Of a DNA stretch of 64,000 nucleotides, positions 53,455 to 61,768 are shown one piece after another. Source of the stretch: Streptomyces sp. NBC_01351 (GTDB lineage: Bacteria; Actinomycetota; Actinomycetes; Streptomycetales; Streptomycetaceae); NCBI RefSeq assembly GCF_036237315.1, contig NZ_CP108356.1:5833501-5897500 (forward strand), in the 5' to 3' direction. The notes beneath the pieces are model-generated. The model was given only the letters and a program-made list of their open reading frames with translations, had not been told where the DNA came from and did not search any database. A program made the translations under genes and the position numbers. Position 1 is the first letter of the stretch. Every line of letters starts with the position of its first letter.

Positions 53455-53806
53455 TGAGTCGCCCCCGCTTTGACCTGCGCAAACGGGAAGCGGACCGGGT
53501 GTGACCTGCAAGGACAGGCCACAGGGGCGCACGGAGGATCACGGAGGTTCACACCCCCGAATGCCCCCGAACGCCCCGGGGTTGTAGCTCACGCGGAAGG
53601 CGATGGGACACCCCGTTTCGGGCAAACGAAAAGGCCCCTGTCTGTACGCGGAAGCCTTGGCGCCGACCACCAGGGTGAACTCCCCGGGTCCACCCCGGCT
53701 ACGACGGTCATCGCTGCGCCCGCCGACAGGCCGGTGCCGCGTCCACCACCTGGGTCCGGAAACGGGAGCGGCCCCCACGCAGAAATGCGATGGGTCGCCG
53801 GCAAGC

Positions 53807-54241
53807 TCACCGGCCGGCAGGCGGGAGCACGCCCTTCTTCCGGGCCTCCGCGATCCACCGGCCGGCGGTCGCTTCCGACTTCGCCCACCGGGTGGCGATG
53901 GCACGCCGCGGTGGGATGTTGCGCTCGGTCGCCCACCGGTAGACCTCGGCGACCTTGGCGAGGTGCTCGTCGGCGCCGCCGTACGGGCGGCCCTCGGCGG
54001 CTGGTGCGGGCTGAACCTGACCGGCGATTTCGGCCGTCCGGGCTTCGGCGGCAACCCGGAGCAGCCGGTCCAGGGGGAGCCGGCGCAGCCACGTCGCGGT
54101 CACCGGCTGATCGTTCGGAGCCTTGACGTAGAACCCGTTCGGCTTCGAACCGCCCGTAGGGAAGCCGATGATGAAGCTGTGGCCCTCGAAGCCGGGGAAG
54201 TCCTCCACCGTGACCCCGCTCCCACTGTTCTTGACCTTCAC
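53807..54241 (-). CDS. Hypothetical protein with C-terminal HTH-like region (element-borne)
   Basis: 144 residues. N-terminal half beta-rich (SGVTVEDFPGFEGHSFIIGFPTGGSKPNGFYVKAP), C-terminal half helical with YRWATERNIPPRRAIATRWAKSEATAGRWIAEARKKGVLP, which resembles the DNA-binding helices found on many Streptomyces integrative elements. It may control excision or gene expression of the element. ATG start; it faces away from the membrane genes. Confidence 0.72.
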   Translation of the reverse strand: MKVKNSGSGVTVEDFPGFEGHSFIIGFPTGGSKPNGFYVKAPNDQPVTATWLRRLPLDRLLRVAAEARTAEIAGQVQPAPAAEGRPYGGADEHLAKVAEVYRWATERNIPPRRAIATRWAKSEATAGRWIAEARKKGVLPPAGR

Positions 54242-54386
54242 GCCTCACCTCTCACCACAGATTTGATCGCCTGTCTGTCTCAGGCGCGTGCAACTTTGAC
54301 GCAGGTATGTCAACATGATGCCGCCCCTGCCGCATTGCGCCGCACCGCATGACCTGGGGAAACCATCCTTTTCACAAGGACCCCGC

Positions 54387-55050
54387 ATGTCCGAGTACCC
54401 GCCGCAGCCCTCGCAGTACCCCGCCCCCAAGCAGGGCATGTCCACCGGCAAGAAGATTGCGCTCGGTTGCAGCATCCCTGTTCTGGGTCTCGTCCTGCTG
54501 GCCGCTTGCGGCGCCATGATCGGACCGGCCGACAAGAAGGACGAGAAGCCCGAGACCAAGCCCGCCGCCGCGAAGCCGACCCGCGCCGCGCCGACACCGT
54601 CCGGTGGCGACATCCCCGCCTGGGTGACCGCGATGGAGGGCGCCGGAGTCAAGTTCGAGGACAAGGGCGCGACGTTCACCGCCCGGCGGCCCCGAGGCCT
54701 TCAAGGACTGGAAGGGCACGAACCACCGCGCCAGCGAGCCCGGCCTCTACCTCAAGGCCACAGCGGGCACCTACGCCAGTGACGGAGCGATCCGCACCGT
54801 CCGCTGCAAGGCCCAGGAAGCCACCGGCGAGGAACAGGTGGTGGTGACCTTTTTCAAGACCTGCGTCACCTCCCTCGCCCTCCCTGGCCTGGACCCCGCC
54901 CAGGTGACCGCGTTCATCGACCAGAACGCCCCCGGGAAGCTCGCGTCCTCGTCCGGCACCAACCCCGCCATCCTCGAAGCCGGGGGCGTGCACATCCGCA
55001 TCAGCGACGACGCCCAGACCGGCGCAGCCGAACTCGCCGTCGAGCACTGA
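54387..55050 (+). pseudogene. Frameshifted putative Pro-rich membrane/lipoprotein gene
   Basis: ATG at 54387 begins MSEYPPQPSQYPAPKQG, a helix with Cys (ALGCSIPVLGLVLLAACGAM) and a Pro/Lys/Ala linker. The frame then changes near 54680, where one extra C in ACCGCCCGGCGGC breaks the sequence. The second frame (FKDWKGTNHRASEPGLYLKATAGTYASDG, then FFKTCVTSLALPGLDPAQVT) runs to 55050. The region between has the same coding bias, and total length is 3n+1, so a single insertion explains it. It could be a sequencing error. Confidence 0.75.
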
Positions 55051-55072
55051 CCCCTACTCAGGAGCACACCCC

Positions 55073-55366
55073 ATGACGACACCCCCGCCTTACGGGAACT
55101 CGTACCCGCCCCAGCAGCCCCACGGCCAGCAGCAACCGCCCCCGTACGGCTACGCTCCGCAACAGCACTACGGGCAGCAGTCCGCGCCCCCGCCCCCGCC
55201 ATACGGCTACCCGCCGCAGCAGGTCCACGTCGCCAATCAGCACACCCGCACGATGCACGGGCCCGGCTGCCTGATGACCTGCGTCCACGCCACCATGACC
55301 CTGATGACGTTCGGGCTGTGGTACCCGATCTGGCGCCGCGCCAAGCGAACCTCGCGCCACTACTGA
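55073..55366 (+). CDS. Small Pro/Tyr/Gln-rich protein with C-terminal hydrophobic segment
   Basis: 97 residues: PPPYGYAPQQHYGQQSAPPPPPYGYPPQQVH then HTRTMHGPGCLMTCVHATMTLMTFGLWYPIWRRAKRTSRHY. The final part is weakly hydrophobic with a basic tail and two Cys. Similar proteins with Pro-Gln-Tyr N-termini accompany membrane genes in Streptomyces mobile elements. No function known. Confidence 0.75.
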   Translation: MTTPPPYGNSYPPQQPHGQQQPPPYGYAPQQHYGQQSAPPPPPYGYPPQQVHVANQHTRTMHGPGCLMTCVHATMTLMTFGLWYPIWRRAKRTSRHY

Positions 55367-55458
55367 CCCCGGCGACAGCCGACTCGCCCACCCGGAGCCC
55401 CCGCCCCCGAACTCACGACCCGGCGGGGGCCTTCACCAACAACTTGGAGTTCCCCGCC

Positions 55459-56364
55459 ATGTCCATGTCCACGCCGCCCAGCCCGGACCACATGCCGCCA
55501 CAGCCCCCGCAGCCGCCCGCGTACGGCTACCCGCACCCTGGATCGCCTGCCGATCCGGCATGGCCGGCACCCGCACCGCAGCCCCGAAAGTGGTCCACCT
55601 CGGCGAAGGTCGTCACCGGCGTTGCCGCGCTCGCGCTGGTCGTCGGGGGCACCGCCCTCACCACCTTGGCCCTCACCAACAACCCCGAAACCACCACCAC
55701 GGGCAGCGACAAGGCGAGCGCACCCACCGACTACCGGGCCGACAACCTGAGCGCCGACGAGAAGGCGTTCTTCGAGGTCATGTTCAACGAGTCCCGCAAC
55801 AAGGACGAGCTGTCCAAGAAGACGGCCGCGGAGATAGCTCAGATGGTCACTTTGACCCGCCTGGCATGCGCGCTGCCCGAGGACGAGCGGGCCGACGCCC
55901 TCGCGAAGGACAAGCCCCCCACCAACTCCGACACGATCAACAAGGCGTTCAAGGACCACCTGTGCAAGGGGGTCCCGGCGCCCCTGGAGACGCCGGCCGA
56001 GCCCACCAAGGAAGACCCGTCGCAGGGCCACACCGGTGACGTGGTCATCACCAAGGCCGGGAACAAGCCGGAATACGGCATCAAGAAGTACGAGGCCAAC
56101 TACAAGATCACCAACTCCGGCACCCAGGCCGCCAGCTACTGGATCAAGTTCGAGGCATACGACAAGGACGGCGACTTCCTCGGAGAAAGCCACGCGTCGG
56201 CCAAGCGCCTCGGAGTCGGCAAGTCCGAGACCGGCGACGTCACCTTCTACGACCACACCATCAAGGAGCAGGACCCCGCCGTCATCGCCTCCGTGAAGGT
56301 CAAGGAAGTCACGTACTGCGACGGGACCTCCACCAACTACATGTGCGCCTCGTTCAACAACTGA
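55459..56364 (+). CDS. Pro-rich single-pass membrane protein with extracellular domain
   Basis: 301 residues. A cytosolic Pro-rich start (MSMSTPPSPDHMPPQPPQPPAYGY) precedes one helix (VVTGVAALALVVGGTALTTLAL) and an extracellular region with LSADEKAFFEVMFNESRNKDELSKKTAAEIAQMVTLTRLACAL, a Cys-containing DHLCKGV and a C-terminal beta domain (YGIKKYEANYKITNSGTQAASYWIKFEAYDKDGDFLGE, like DUF4352/FxLYD domains). Function unknown; element-borne. ATG at 55459 preferred to the earlier frame because it starts the Pro-rich leader after TTGGAG. Confidence 0.78.
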   Translation: MSMSTPPSPDHMPPQPPQPPAYGYPHPGSPADPAWPAPAPQPRKWSTSAKVVTGVAALALVVGGTALTTLALTNNPETTTTGSDKASAPTDYRADNLSADEKAFFEVMFNESRNKDELSKKTAAEIAQMVTLTRLACALPEDERADALAKDKPPTNSDTINKAFKDHLCKGVPAPLETPAEPTKEDPSQGHTGDVVITKAGNKPEYGIKKYEANYKITNSGTQAASYWIKFEAYDKDGDFLGESHASAKRLGVGKSETGDVTFYDHTIKEQDPAVIASVKVKEVTYCDGTSTNYMCASFNN

Positions 56365-56670
56365 CCACCCAGCGCCGGCCGATCGACCCGCCAGACGTTC
56401 CACCCGTACTGGCGGGAGGCGGTGGAGAAGGCCGGGGTGGACCCGGACGCGCGGTTCCACGACCTCAAGGGGTTCTACACCCGCGCGCTCGCCACGTCCG
56501 GCAACCACGACCCCAAGACCGTCCCGCGCCTGAGCCGTCACGCCCGGTTCGAAGAGACCTGGGACACCTACGCCGAGACCGGCGCGGGGGCGGAGGAGGT
56601 GAAGGTCACCGCGTTCTCGTCGGCGTTCACCATCACGGGTGACGCAGACACCGCCGCGGCGTCCGGGTAG
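56365..56670 (+). pseudogene. Truncated tyrosine recombinase (integrase C-terminal remnant)
   Basis: The open frame gives QTFHPYWREAVEKAGVDPDARFHDLKGFYTRALATSGNHDPKTVPRLSRHARFEETWDTYA. HDLKGFY corresponds to the HxLR box (Arg replaced by Lys), SRHARFEETWDTYA to the GH...TxxxY end with the tyrosine nucleophile present. The N-terminal and core domains are missing, so the protein cannot recombine DNA. It lies directly before the right att site, the usual place for an integrase. Confidence 0.82.
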
Positions 56671-56848
56671 CTGCCCAACTCCCGGGATGGGGGAGCCAAT
56701 CACCGGCTGCGTATGGCAGCATGCTCTTCGTCATTGCCTAGCTGAACGCGTCCGGCAGCGGTGACACGGACCAGATGGTAAATGGGCCGCGTCGCACGTA
56801 CCGGAGACGCTCCCGAAATGCCCCCGCCGTGCCGGGAAGAGTGGGATC

Positions 56849-56876
56849 CCCGCTCTGACCAGGGCCAAAGCGGGGA
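56849..56876 (-). terminator. Hairpin downstream of rnpB
   Basis: CCCCGCT (56849-56855) pairs with AGCGGGG (56870-56876) just beyond the 3' end of RNase P RNA. It was brought by the element or lies on its edge and probably serves as the present terminator. Confidence 0.55.
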
Positions 56877-56877
56877 C

Positions 56878-56908
56878 GGCAGACGAGCCGGCCTGTACGC
56901 CGGGTTCT
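56878..56908. repeat. Right attachment-site repeat within the rnpB 3' end
   Basis: Thirty-one bases identical to 53424-53454, covering the last part of rnpB. The element preserves the RNA by carrying this sequence. Confidence 0.85.
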
Positions 56909-57286
56909 GTCGCCCGGTGACCTCGCGGTCGCCGGGGAGACGGCCATCCATCTAGGACCGGCGTTGCCGCCGGCCTCGTGCGGTCTACCCGCGAACTCGG
57001 GCGGGCAGCCCTCAAGCGTTCGCGCAGACCCGTCCGAAGACGGATCCTCTTGACCTTGCTCCAGGTGGGGTTTACCTAGCCGCCTGGGTCGCCCCAGGCG
57101 CTGGTGGTCTCTTACACCACCGTTTCACCCTTACCGAAGGCCGAAGCCCCCGGCGGTCTGTTTTCTGTGGCACTGTCCCGCGGGTCACCCCGGGTGGGCG
57201 TTACCCACCACCCTGCCCTGTGGAGCCCGGACGTTCCTCGGCGGGATCCGAGGATCCCGACGCGGCCGCCCGGCCGACTCGTCTGC
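56879..57286 (-). ncRNA. rnpB: RNase P RNA
   Basis: On the minus strand the RNA starts GCAGACGAGTCGGCCGGGCG and ends with AGAACCCGGCGTACAGGC then CGGCTCGTCTGCC. The ends pair to form P1. Conserved type A blocks are visible: GAGGAACGTCCGGGCTCC near the 5' side, GTAAGGGTGAAACGGTGG and AGAGACCACCAGC in the middle, and ACAGAA near the 3' side. It is the catalytic RNA that matures tRNA 5' ends. Its 3' end is the insertion site of the element at 53424-56908, which restores the sequence. Confidence 0.95.
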
Positions 57287-57358
57287 CGTGGTGGCCATGT
57301 TACCTGCGGCGAGGGTCGCGCTTGACCTTGACGCAGCGGCAGGGTTTCTACTGGGGCC

Positions 57359-58093
57359 ATGCGGATCGGAGAGATCGCCGCGCTCGTCGGGGTCACCACC
57401 CGGGCGATCCGGCACTACCACCATGTCGGGCTGCTTCCGGAACCGGAGCGGCGCCCCAACGGATACCGGGCCTACGGCGTCCGCGACGCCGTCCTGCTGG
57501 CCCGCGTACGCAGGCTCACCGAGCTCGGGCTGAGCCTCGACGAGGTGCGGGACGTACTCGTGGACGACGCCGGGCGCGAACTGGCCGAGGTACTGGAGGA
57601 ACTGGACGCCGACCTGGCCCGGCAGCAGGCCGAGCTCGCCGAGCGCCGGCGGCGGCTCGCCGTGCTGCTGGCCGCCGGGCCAGGGGACGCCGAGCCGCTG
57701 TCGCCAGCGCTTGCCGCGCTGCTGGCGAAGGCTCCCGAGACCGCCTCGCGGGCGGCGGCCATGGACCGCGAGCACCTGGAGCTCCTCGACTCCTCGGGCG
57801 CCGGCGGCGAGGCGCTGTACGCCGCGCTCGGACCGCTCGCCGCCGATCCCGCCGTGCTCCGGCTGTACGAGCGGCTGGACGAGCTGGCCGAGGCCCCGGC
57901 CGACGATCCCCGGATCCCGGGGCTGGCGGCGGAGTTCGTGGCGGCGGTGCCCGACGAGGTGTTCGCGGCGGTGCGCGGCGACGGGGCGGTCGTGGCCGGG
58001 TTCAAGGAGGCGCTGCTCGCCGAGTACGCGCCCGCGCAGGCGGAGGTCGTCCTGCGGGTGATGGAGGCGTTCATGGAGAGGGGGAGGGGATGA
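57359..58093 (+). CDS. MerR-family transcriptional regulator
   Basis: 244 residues. MRIGEIAALVGVTTRAIRHYHHVGLLPEPERRPNGYRAYGVRDAVLLARVRRLTELGLSLDEVRDVL is the full N-terminal winged helix of MerR proteins, followed by a coiled-coil helix (LEELDADLARQQAELAERRRRLAVLLAA). The C-terminal 140 residues are helical and may be the effector domain. Signal unknown. It is transcribed away from rnpB and overlaps the next gene by ATGA, so the two are an operon. Confidence 0.9.
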   Translation: MRIGEIAALVGVTTRAIRHYHHVGLLPEPERRPNGYRAYGVRDAVLLARVRRLTELGLSLDEVRDVLVDDAGRELAEVLEELDADLARQQAELAERRRRLAVLLAAGPGDAEPLSPALAALLAKAPETASRAAAMDREHLELLDSSGAGGEALYAALGPLAADPAVLRLYERLDELAEAPADDPRIPGLAAEFVAAVPDEVFAAVRGDGAVVAGFKEALLAEYAPAQAEVVLRVMEAFMERGRG

Positions 58094-59010
58094 GTGGGAT
58101 GAGTGGGATGGGTGGGATGAGTGGGATGAGTGGGGTGGGTGCGGTGAGTGGGGTGAGTGCGGTGAGTGCGGTCAGGGGGATGCGCGCCGCCCGGATCGCC
58201 GTCACCGCCGTGGTTCCGGCGGAGCTGTTGCTCGTCGTGTGCCTGGTCGCCGGGGTGCGGCTGCCGGGGTGGGCCCTGGTCGTCGCCGAGGGGCTGGTGC
58301 TCGGGGTGCTGCTGCTGGAGGCCCGGGTGCTCGGCCGGCTGTACGCGGACCGGCGCGCCCGCGGTGCGCGGCGCGGGGAGGCCGCGCGGGAGGCCGTGCG
58401 GGCCGTCGTACCCGTGCAGGTGCGCCGGCTGCTGGTGCACGAGCTGCGGGCCACGGCCTCGCTCGGGTGGTGGGCGCTGCGGCGCAAGCACGGGGTGCGG
58501 GCCGGGGACCTCGCCGCCGGGTACACGGGCCCGCAGACCGCGATGATGTACGGGATGCTCTTCGTGTCGGTGATCGAGACCGTCGCGCTGGCCTTCCTGA
58601 TCCCCTGGCCGGCGGTGCACCGAGTGGTGCTCGTCCTCGACGTCTACGGGGTCCTGATCGTGCTCGCCCTGCACGCCGCCTGTGTCGTCCGGCCGCACGT
58701 GGTCCGCTCCGACGGGTCCCTGCGGATCCGCTACGGCGCCCTGTTCGACCTCGTCGTGCCGCCGGACGCGGTGGCCTCCGTACGGGTGGACCGCCGCTAC
58801 CCGGAGGGCCGGCTGGTCACCGTCTCCGAGGACGGGGTGCTCGACCTGATCGTCGGCAGCCAGACCACGGTGACCCTGGAGCTGACCCGGCCCCTCCCCT
58901 TCACCCGCCCGCTGGGCGCCCGGGGAGAGGCGCGCGTCGTGCGCTTCCACGCCGACGACCCGGCGGCGCTGGTCGCGGCCCTGAAAGAAGCGAAGGCCGT
59001 TACGCCGTAG
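58090..59010 (+). CDS. Multi-pass membrane protein with Met/Ser/Gly repeat N-terminus
   Basis: 306 residues. The DNA between 58090 and 58170 is a run of GAGTGGGAT-like units that codes for MSGMSGMGGMSGMSGVG. Then come helices (RIAVTAVVPAELLLVVCLVAGV, GWALVVAEGLVLGVLLLEARVLG, MLFVSVIETVALAFLIPWPAV, VLVLDVYGVLIVLALHAACVV) and a C-terminal cytosolic PH-like domain (SLRIRYGALFDLVVPPDAVASVRVD, TVTLELTRPLPFTRPLG). An alternative start at ATG 58180 (MRAARIAV) would remove the repeats. It is regulated by the adjacent MerR protein. Confidence 0.82.
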   Translation: MSGMSGMGGMSGMSGVGAVSGVSAVSAVRGMRAARIAVTAVVPAELLLVVCLVAGVRLPGWALVVAEGLVLGVLLLEARVLGRLYADRRARGARRGEAAREAVRAVVPVQVRRLLVHELRATASLGWWALRRKHGVRAGDLAAGYTGPQTAMMYGMLFVSVIETVALAFLIPWPAVHRVVLVLDVYGVLIVLALHAACVVRPHVVRSDGSLRIRYGALFDLVVPPDAVASVRVDRRYPEGRLVTVSEDGVLDLIVGSQTTVTLELTRPLPFTRPLGARGEARVVRFHADDPAALVAALKEAKAVTP

Positions 59011-60442
59011 CGAAGAGGATCTTCGCCGTCCCCGGGTCCGCCTGTGTGAGGCGGACCCGGACGCGTTCGCCCAGCGGGAGCTCCTCCCGCGCGGACTCGA
59101 CGCGGCCGACCACCGCCGGCTCCTCCAGGTGGACCGTTCCCACCAGCGGCTCCCGGTCCTTGACGTCGATCACCGTGGCCTCGAAGGTCTCCCCGACGCG
59201 GTCCTTGAGCACGGCGGCCTCGACGAGGTCCACCGACTCCCGCTCGGCGGTGTTCGCCAGCCGGGTGCCGTCCGCCATCCGGTCGGGGAGCTCCGCGAGC
59301 GCGTCCACCGCCCACTGCGGGGGCTCGGCCCCGGCCACCGCCGCCACGCACAGCTCGCCGGAGTACCGGTCGGCGAGTCGGCGCAGCGGGGCGGTGCAGT
59401 GTGCGTACGGGGCCGCAACCGCGGAGTGGATCGCCGGGTCCGGGGTCTCGCCGCCGGTGAAGACCGTGTAGCCCGCGCCGCGCAGCAGGGCGGTGCACTC
59501 CTGGAGGAACGCGGCGTGGGCGGGGCGGTGCGGATCGAGGGAGCGGACGAGTTCCGCGTACGGGACGTGGTGCGGCCAGTCGATCCGCAGGGCCTTCGCG
59601 GCGCGCCGCAGTTTGCCGACGGCGCCGTCGGGGGCGTTCGGCAGGGTGCGCAGGATGCCGGTGCCGGCGGCCAGCATCAGGTCGGCCGCGGCCATGCCGG
59701 TCATGAGGGAGATCTGCGCGTTCCAGCCGTCCGCGGGCAGCGGGGCGCGGTAGGTCAGGGCGTACGAGTCGTCCCGTACGACGATCTCCTGCTCGGGCAC
59801 GTTGAGGGAGATGCCGCCGCGCTCCCGCTCCAGGGCCTCGCGGAGCCGGCCGATGTCCTTGAGGAGGGCGAGCGGTTCCTCGGCCGTGCCGGAGTCGATG
59901 GCCTTCTGGACGCCGTCGTAGTCGAGTTTGGCCCGGCTGCGGACCAGGGCGCGGCGCACGTCGGCGGTCTCGACCCGGCCGTCGGCGTCCAGGTCGAGCT
60001 GCCACAGCAGGGCCGGGCAGGTCTGGTCGGGCAGCAGGCTGGCCGCGCCCTCCGAGAGGACGGCCGGGTGCAGCGGGACCTTCCCGTCGGGGAAGTAGAG
60101 GGTGGTGACCCGGCGGTGGGCCTCGGCGTCGAGGGTGCCGCCCGGGGTGACGAAGGCGGCGACGTCGGCGATGGCGTAGTGGACGCGGTAGCCGCCGCCG
60201 GATCGTTTCGCCAGGTGCACGGCCTGGTCGAGGTCGACCGAGGTCGGCGGGTCGATGGTGAAGAAGGGGATGTCGGTGCTGTCGAGCTCGGGGAGGCGCG
60301 GGTGCGCGGCCGCGTGCTCGGCCTCGGCGAGGACCGCCGCCGGGAACTCCCCGGGCACCTCCAGCTTCGTCCGCAGTTCACGCAGCGCGGCCCGCAGGGC
60401 AGCCCCGTCTGCGCCGGTCATGTGCATCTGACGGCGTGGCAT
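59000..60442 (-). CDS. RNB-domain ribonuclease (RNase II/R-like)
   Basis: 480 residues. The RNB catalytic core is FFTIDPPTSVDLDQAVHL (metal-binding Asp residues), YRVHYAIADVAAFV and a later HCTAPLRRLADRY, the pattern of exoribonucleases of the RNase II family. A C-terminal OB-like domain (VIDVKDREPLVGTVHLEEPAVVGRVES) follows. It degrades RNA from the 3' end. It is shorter than RNase R (no cold-shock domains). ATG at 60442. It ends tail-to-tail with the preceding gene, overlapping by 11 bases. Confidence 0.92.
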   Translation of the reverse strand: MPRRQMHMTGADGAALRAALRELRTKLEVPGEFPAAVLAEAEHAAAHPRLPELDSTDIPFFTIDPPTSVDLDQAVHLAKRSGGGYRVHYAIADVAAFVTPGGTLDAEAHRRVTTLYFPDGKVPLHPAVLSEGAASLLPDQTCPALLWQLDLDADGRVETADVRRALVRSRAKLDYDGVQKAIDSGTAEEPLALLKDIGRLREALERERGGISLNVPEQEIVVRDDSYALTYRAPLPADGWNAQISLMTGMAAADLMLAAGTGILRTLPNAPDGAVGKLRRAAKALRIDWPHHVPYAELVRSLDPHRPAHAAFLQECTALLRGAGYTVFTGGETPDPAIHSAVAAPYAHCTAPLRRLADRYSGELCVAAVAGAEPPQWAVDALAELPDRMADGTRLANTAERESVDLVEAAVLKDRVGETFEATVIDVKDREPLVGTVHLEEPAVVGRVESAREELPLGERVRVRLTQADPGTAKILFATA

Positions 60443-60591
60443 GGGTCGAGCCTAGGCCCTGGCCGGGCGGTTTGCGCGGTTCAGGGGGTTTCGTCGGTTG
60501 GGTCCGTGGAGGTCGAGCGGGGTCGGCGAGCCGTCTACCCTGGCTCGGGGGCCGCATCCCCTGCGTCGTGCCGTACTGAAGGAGAACCACC

Positions 60592-61395
60592 GTGCTCGTG
60601 CTGCTGCCGCCGTCCGAAGGAAAGGCCGCCGGCGGCTCCGGCGCACCCCTGAAGCCGGAGGCGCTGTCGCTGCCCGGGCTGGCCCCGGCCCGCGCGGCGG
60701 TGCTGGAGGAGCTGGTCGAGCTGTGCGGGGCCGACGAGCTCAAGGCGCGCGAGGTACTGGGCCTGAGCGAGGGCCTGCGGGGCGAGGTGGCGAAGAACCT
60801 GGAACTCCGCTCGGCGGCGGCCCGCCCGGCGGGGGAGATCTACACGGGCGTGCTGTACGACGCGCTGGGCCTGGCCGACCTCCCGGCGGAGGCGCGGAAG
60901 CTCGCCGAGCGCTCGCTGCTGGTCTTCTCGGGGCTGTGGGGCGCGGTACGGATCACCGACCGCATCCCGTCGTACCGCTGCTCGATGGGCGTGAAGCTGC
61001 CGGGGCTGGGGGCGCTGGGCGCGTACTGGCGGGCGCCGATGGCGGAGGTCATGCCGGAGGCCGCAGGGGAGGGGCTGGTGCTGGACCTGCGGTCGGCGGC
61101 GTACGGGACGGCGTGGAAGCCGAAGGGTGAGGTCGCGGGGCGGACGGCGACCGTGCGGGTGCTGCACTCGCAGATGGTGGACGGCGTGGAGAAGCGGTCC
61201 GTGGTGAGCCACTTCAACAAGGCGACGAAGGGGCGGCTGGTCCGTGACCTGCTGCTCGCGGGCATCGCCCCCACGTCCCCGGCCGAACTGGTCACGTCCC
61301 TCCGGGACCTGGGCTACGTGGTCGAGGCGGAGGCCCCCGCGAAGCCGGCCAAGGCGTGGGCGCTGGACGTGGTGGTGACCCAGATCCACCACTGA
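60592..61395 (+). CDS. yaaA: YaaA-family peroxide stress protein
   Basis: 267 residues. MLVLLPPSEGKAAGG, VYTGVLYDALG-like YTGVLYDALGLADLP, LLVFSGLWGAVRITDRIPSYRCSMGVKLPG and LHSQMVDGVEKRSVVSHFNKATKGRLVRDLL are the DUF328/YaaA hallmarks. In E. coli YaaA lowers intracellular free iron and protects DNA from hydrogen peroxide. GTG start after AGGAGAACC. Monocistronic between the RNB gene and a repeat region. Confidence 0.92.
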   Translation: MLVLLPPSEGKAAGGSGAPLKPEALSLPGLAPARAAVLEELVELCGADELKAREVLGLSEGLRGEVAKNLELRSAAARPAGEIYTGVLYDALGLADLPAEARKLAERSLLVFSGLWGAVRITDRIPSYRCSMGVKLPGLGALGAYWRAPMAEVMPEAAGEGLVLDLRSAAYGTAWKPKGEVAGRTATVRVLHSQMVDGVEKRSVVSHFNKATKGRLVRDLLLAGIAPTSPAELVTSLRDLGYVVEAEAPAKPAKAWALDVVVTQIHH

Positions 61396-61456
61396 CCTCC
61401 CGGTGGGGCGGGGTGGTTCGGGGTGCGCCCGGCTCGCGGGTGCGGCTCGAGGATCC

Positions 61457-61735
61457 GGGGCCCTGCCCCAGACCCCGCGCCTCAATCGCCGGCGGGGCTG
61501 AAGGTGCCGCTGCGCGGCACCCTGGGCTCCGCCCAGACCCGCTCCTCAAGCGCCGGAGGGGCTGGATTTCGTCCGGCGTGAGCTTGCACGTGCACGCAGC
61601 CCAACCGTCGCTCGAGCGGGCCGGATTGCCCGAAGGGCAATTCCAGCCCCTCCGGCGTTTGAGGAGCGGGGTACGGGGCGGAGCCCCGGATCTTTGAGCC
61701 GCGCCGGCGATTGAGGCGCGGGCTCGGGCGGACCC
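61457..61735. repeat. Dispersed intergenic repeat region
   Basis: Contains several units of the Streptomyces hairpin repeat: CTCAATCGCCGGCGGGGCTG, CTCAAGCGCCGGAGGGGCTG (61546 on) and its inverted partner CAGCCCCTCCGGCGTTTGAG (61648 on), followed by GGGGCGGAGCCCC. These are the same units that make up the coding copies at 4615-4986 and 7047-7433. No gene is seen in 61396-61768. Confidence 0.8.
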
Positions 61736-61768
61736 GGAGGCCCGCGCAGCGGCACGGCGGCGCGGCGG

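Larger units (their letters stand above)
53424..56908. mobile_element. Decayed integrative element in the 3' end of rnpB
   Basis: Bounded by identical 31-base direct repeats (53424-53454 and 56878-56908); the right one is the functional 3' end of rnpB and the left one is the displaced copy. Inside are an HTH-tailed gene, three Pro-rich membrane genes (one frameshifted) and the C-terminal remnant of a tyrosine recombinase. No replication or transfer gene remains, and 53455-53806 shows no gene. Confidence 0.8.
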
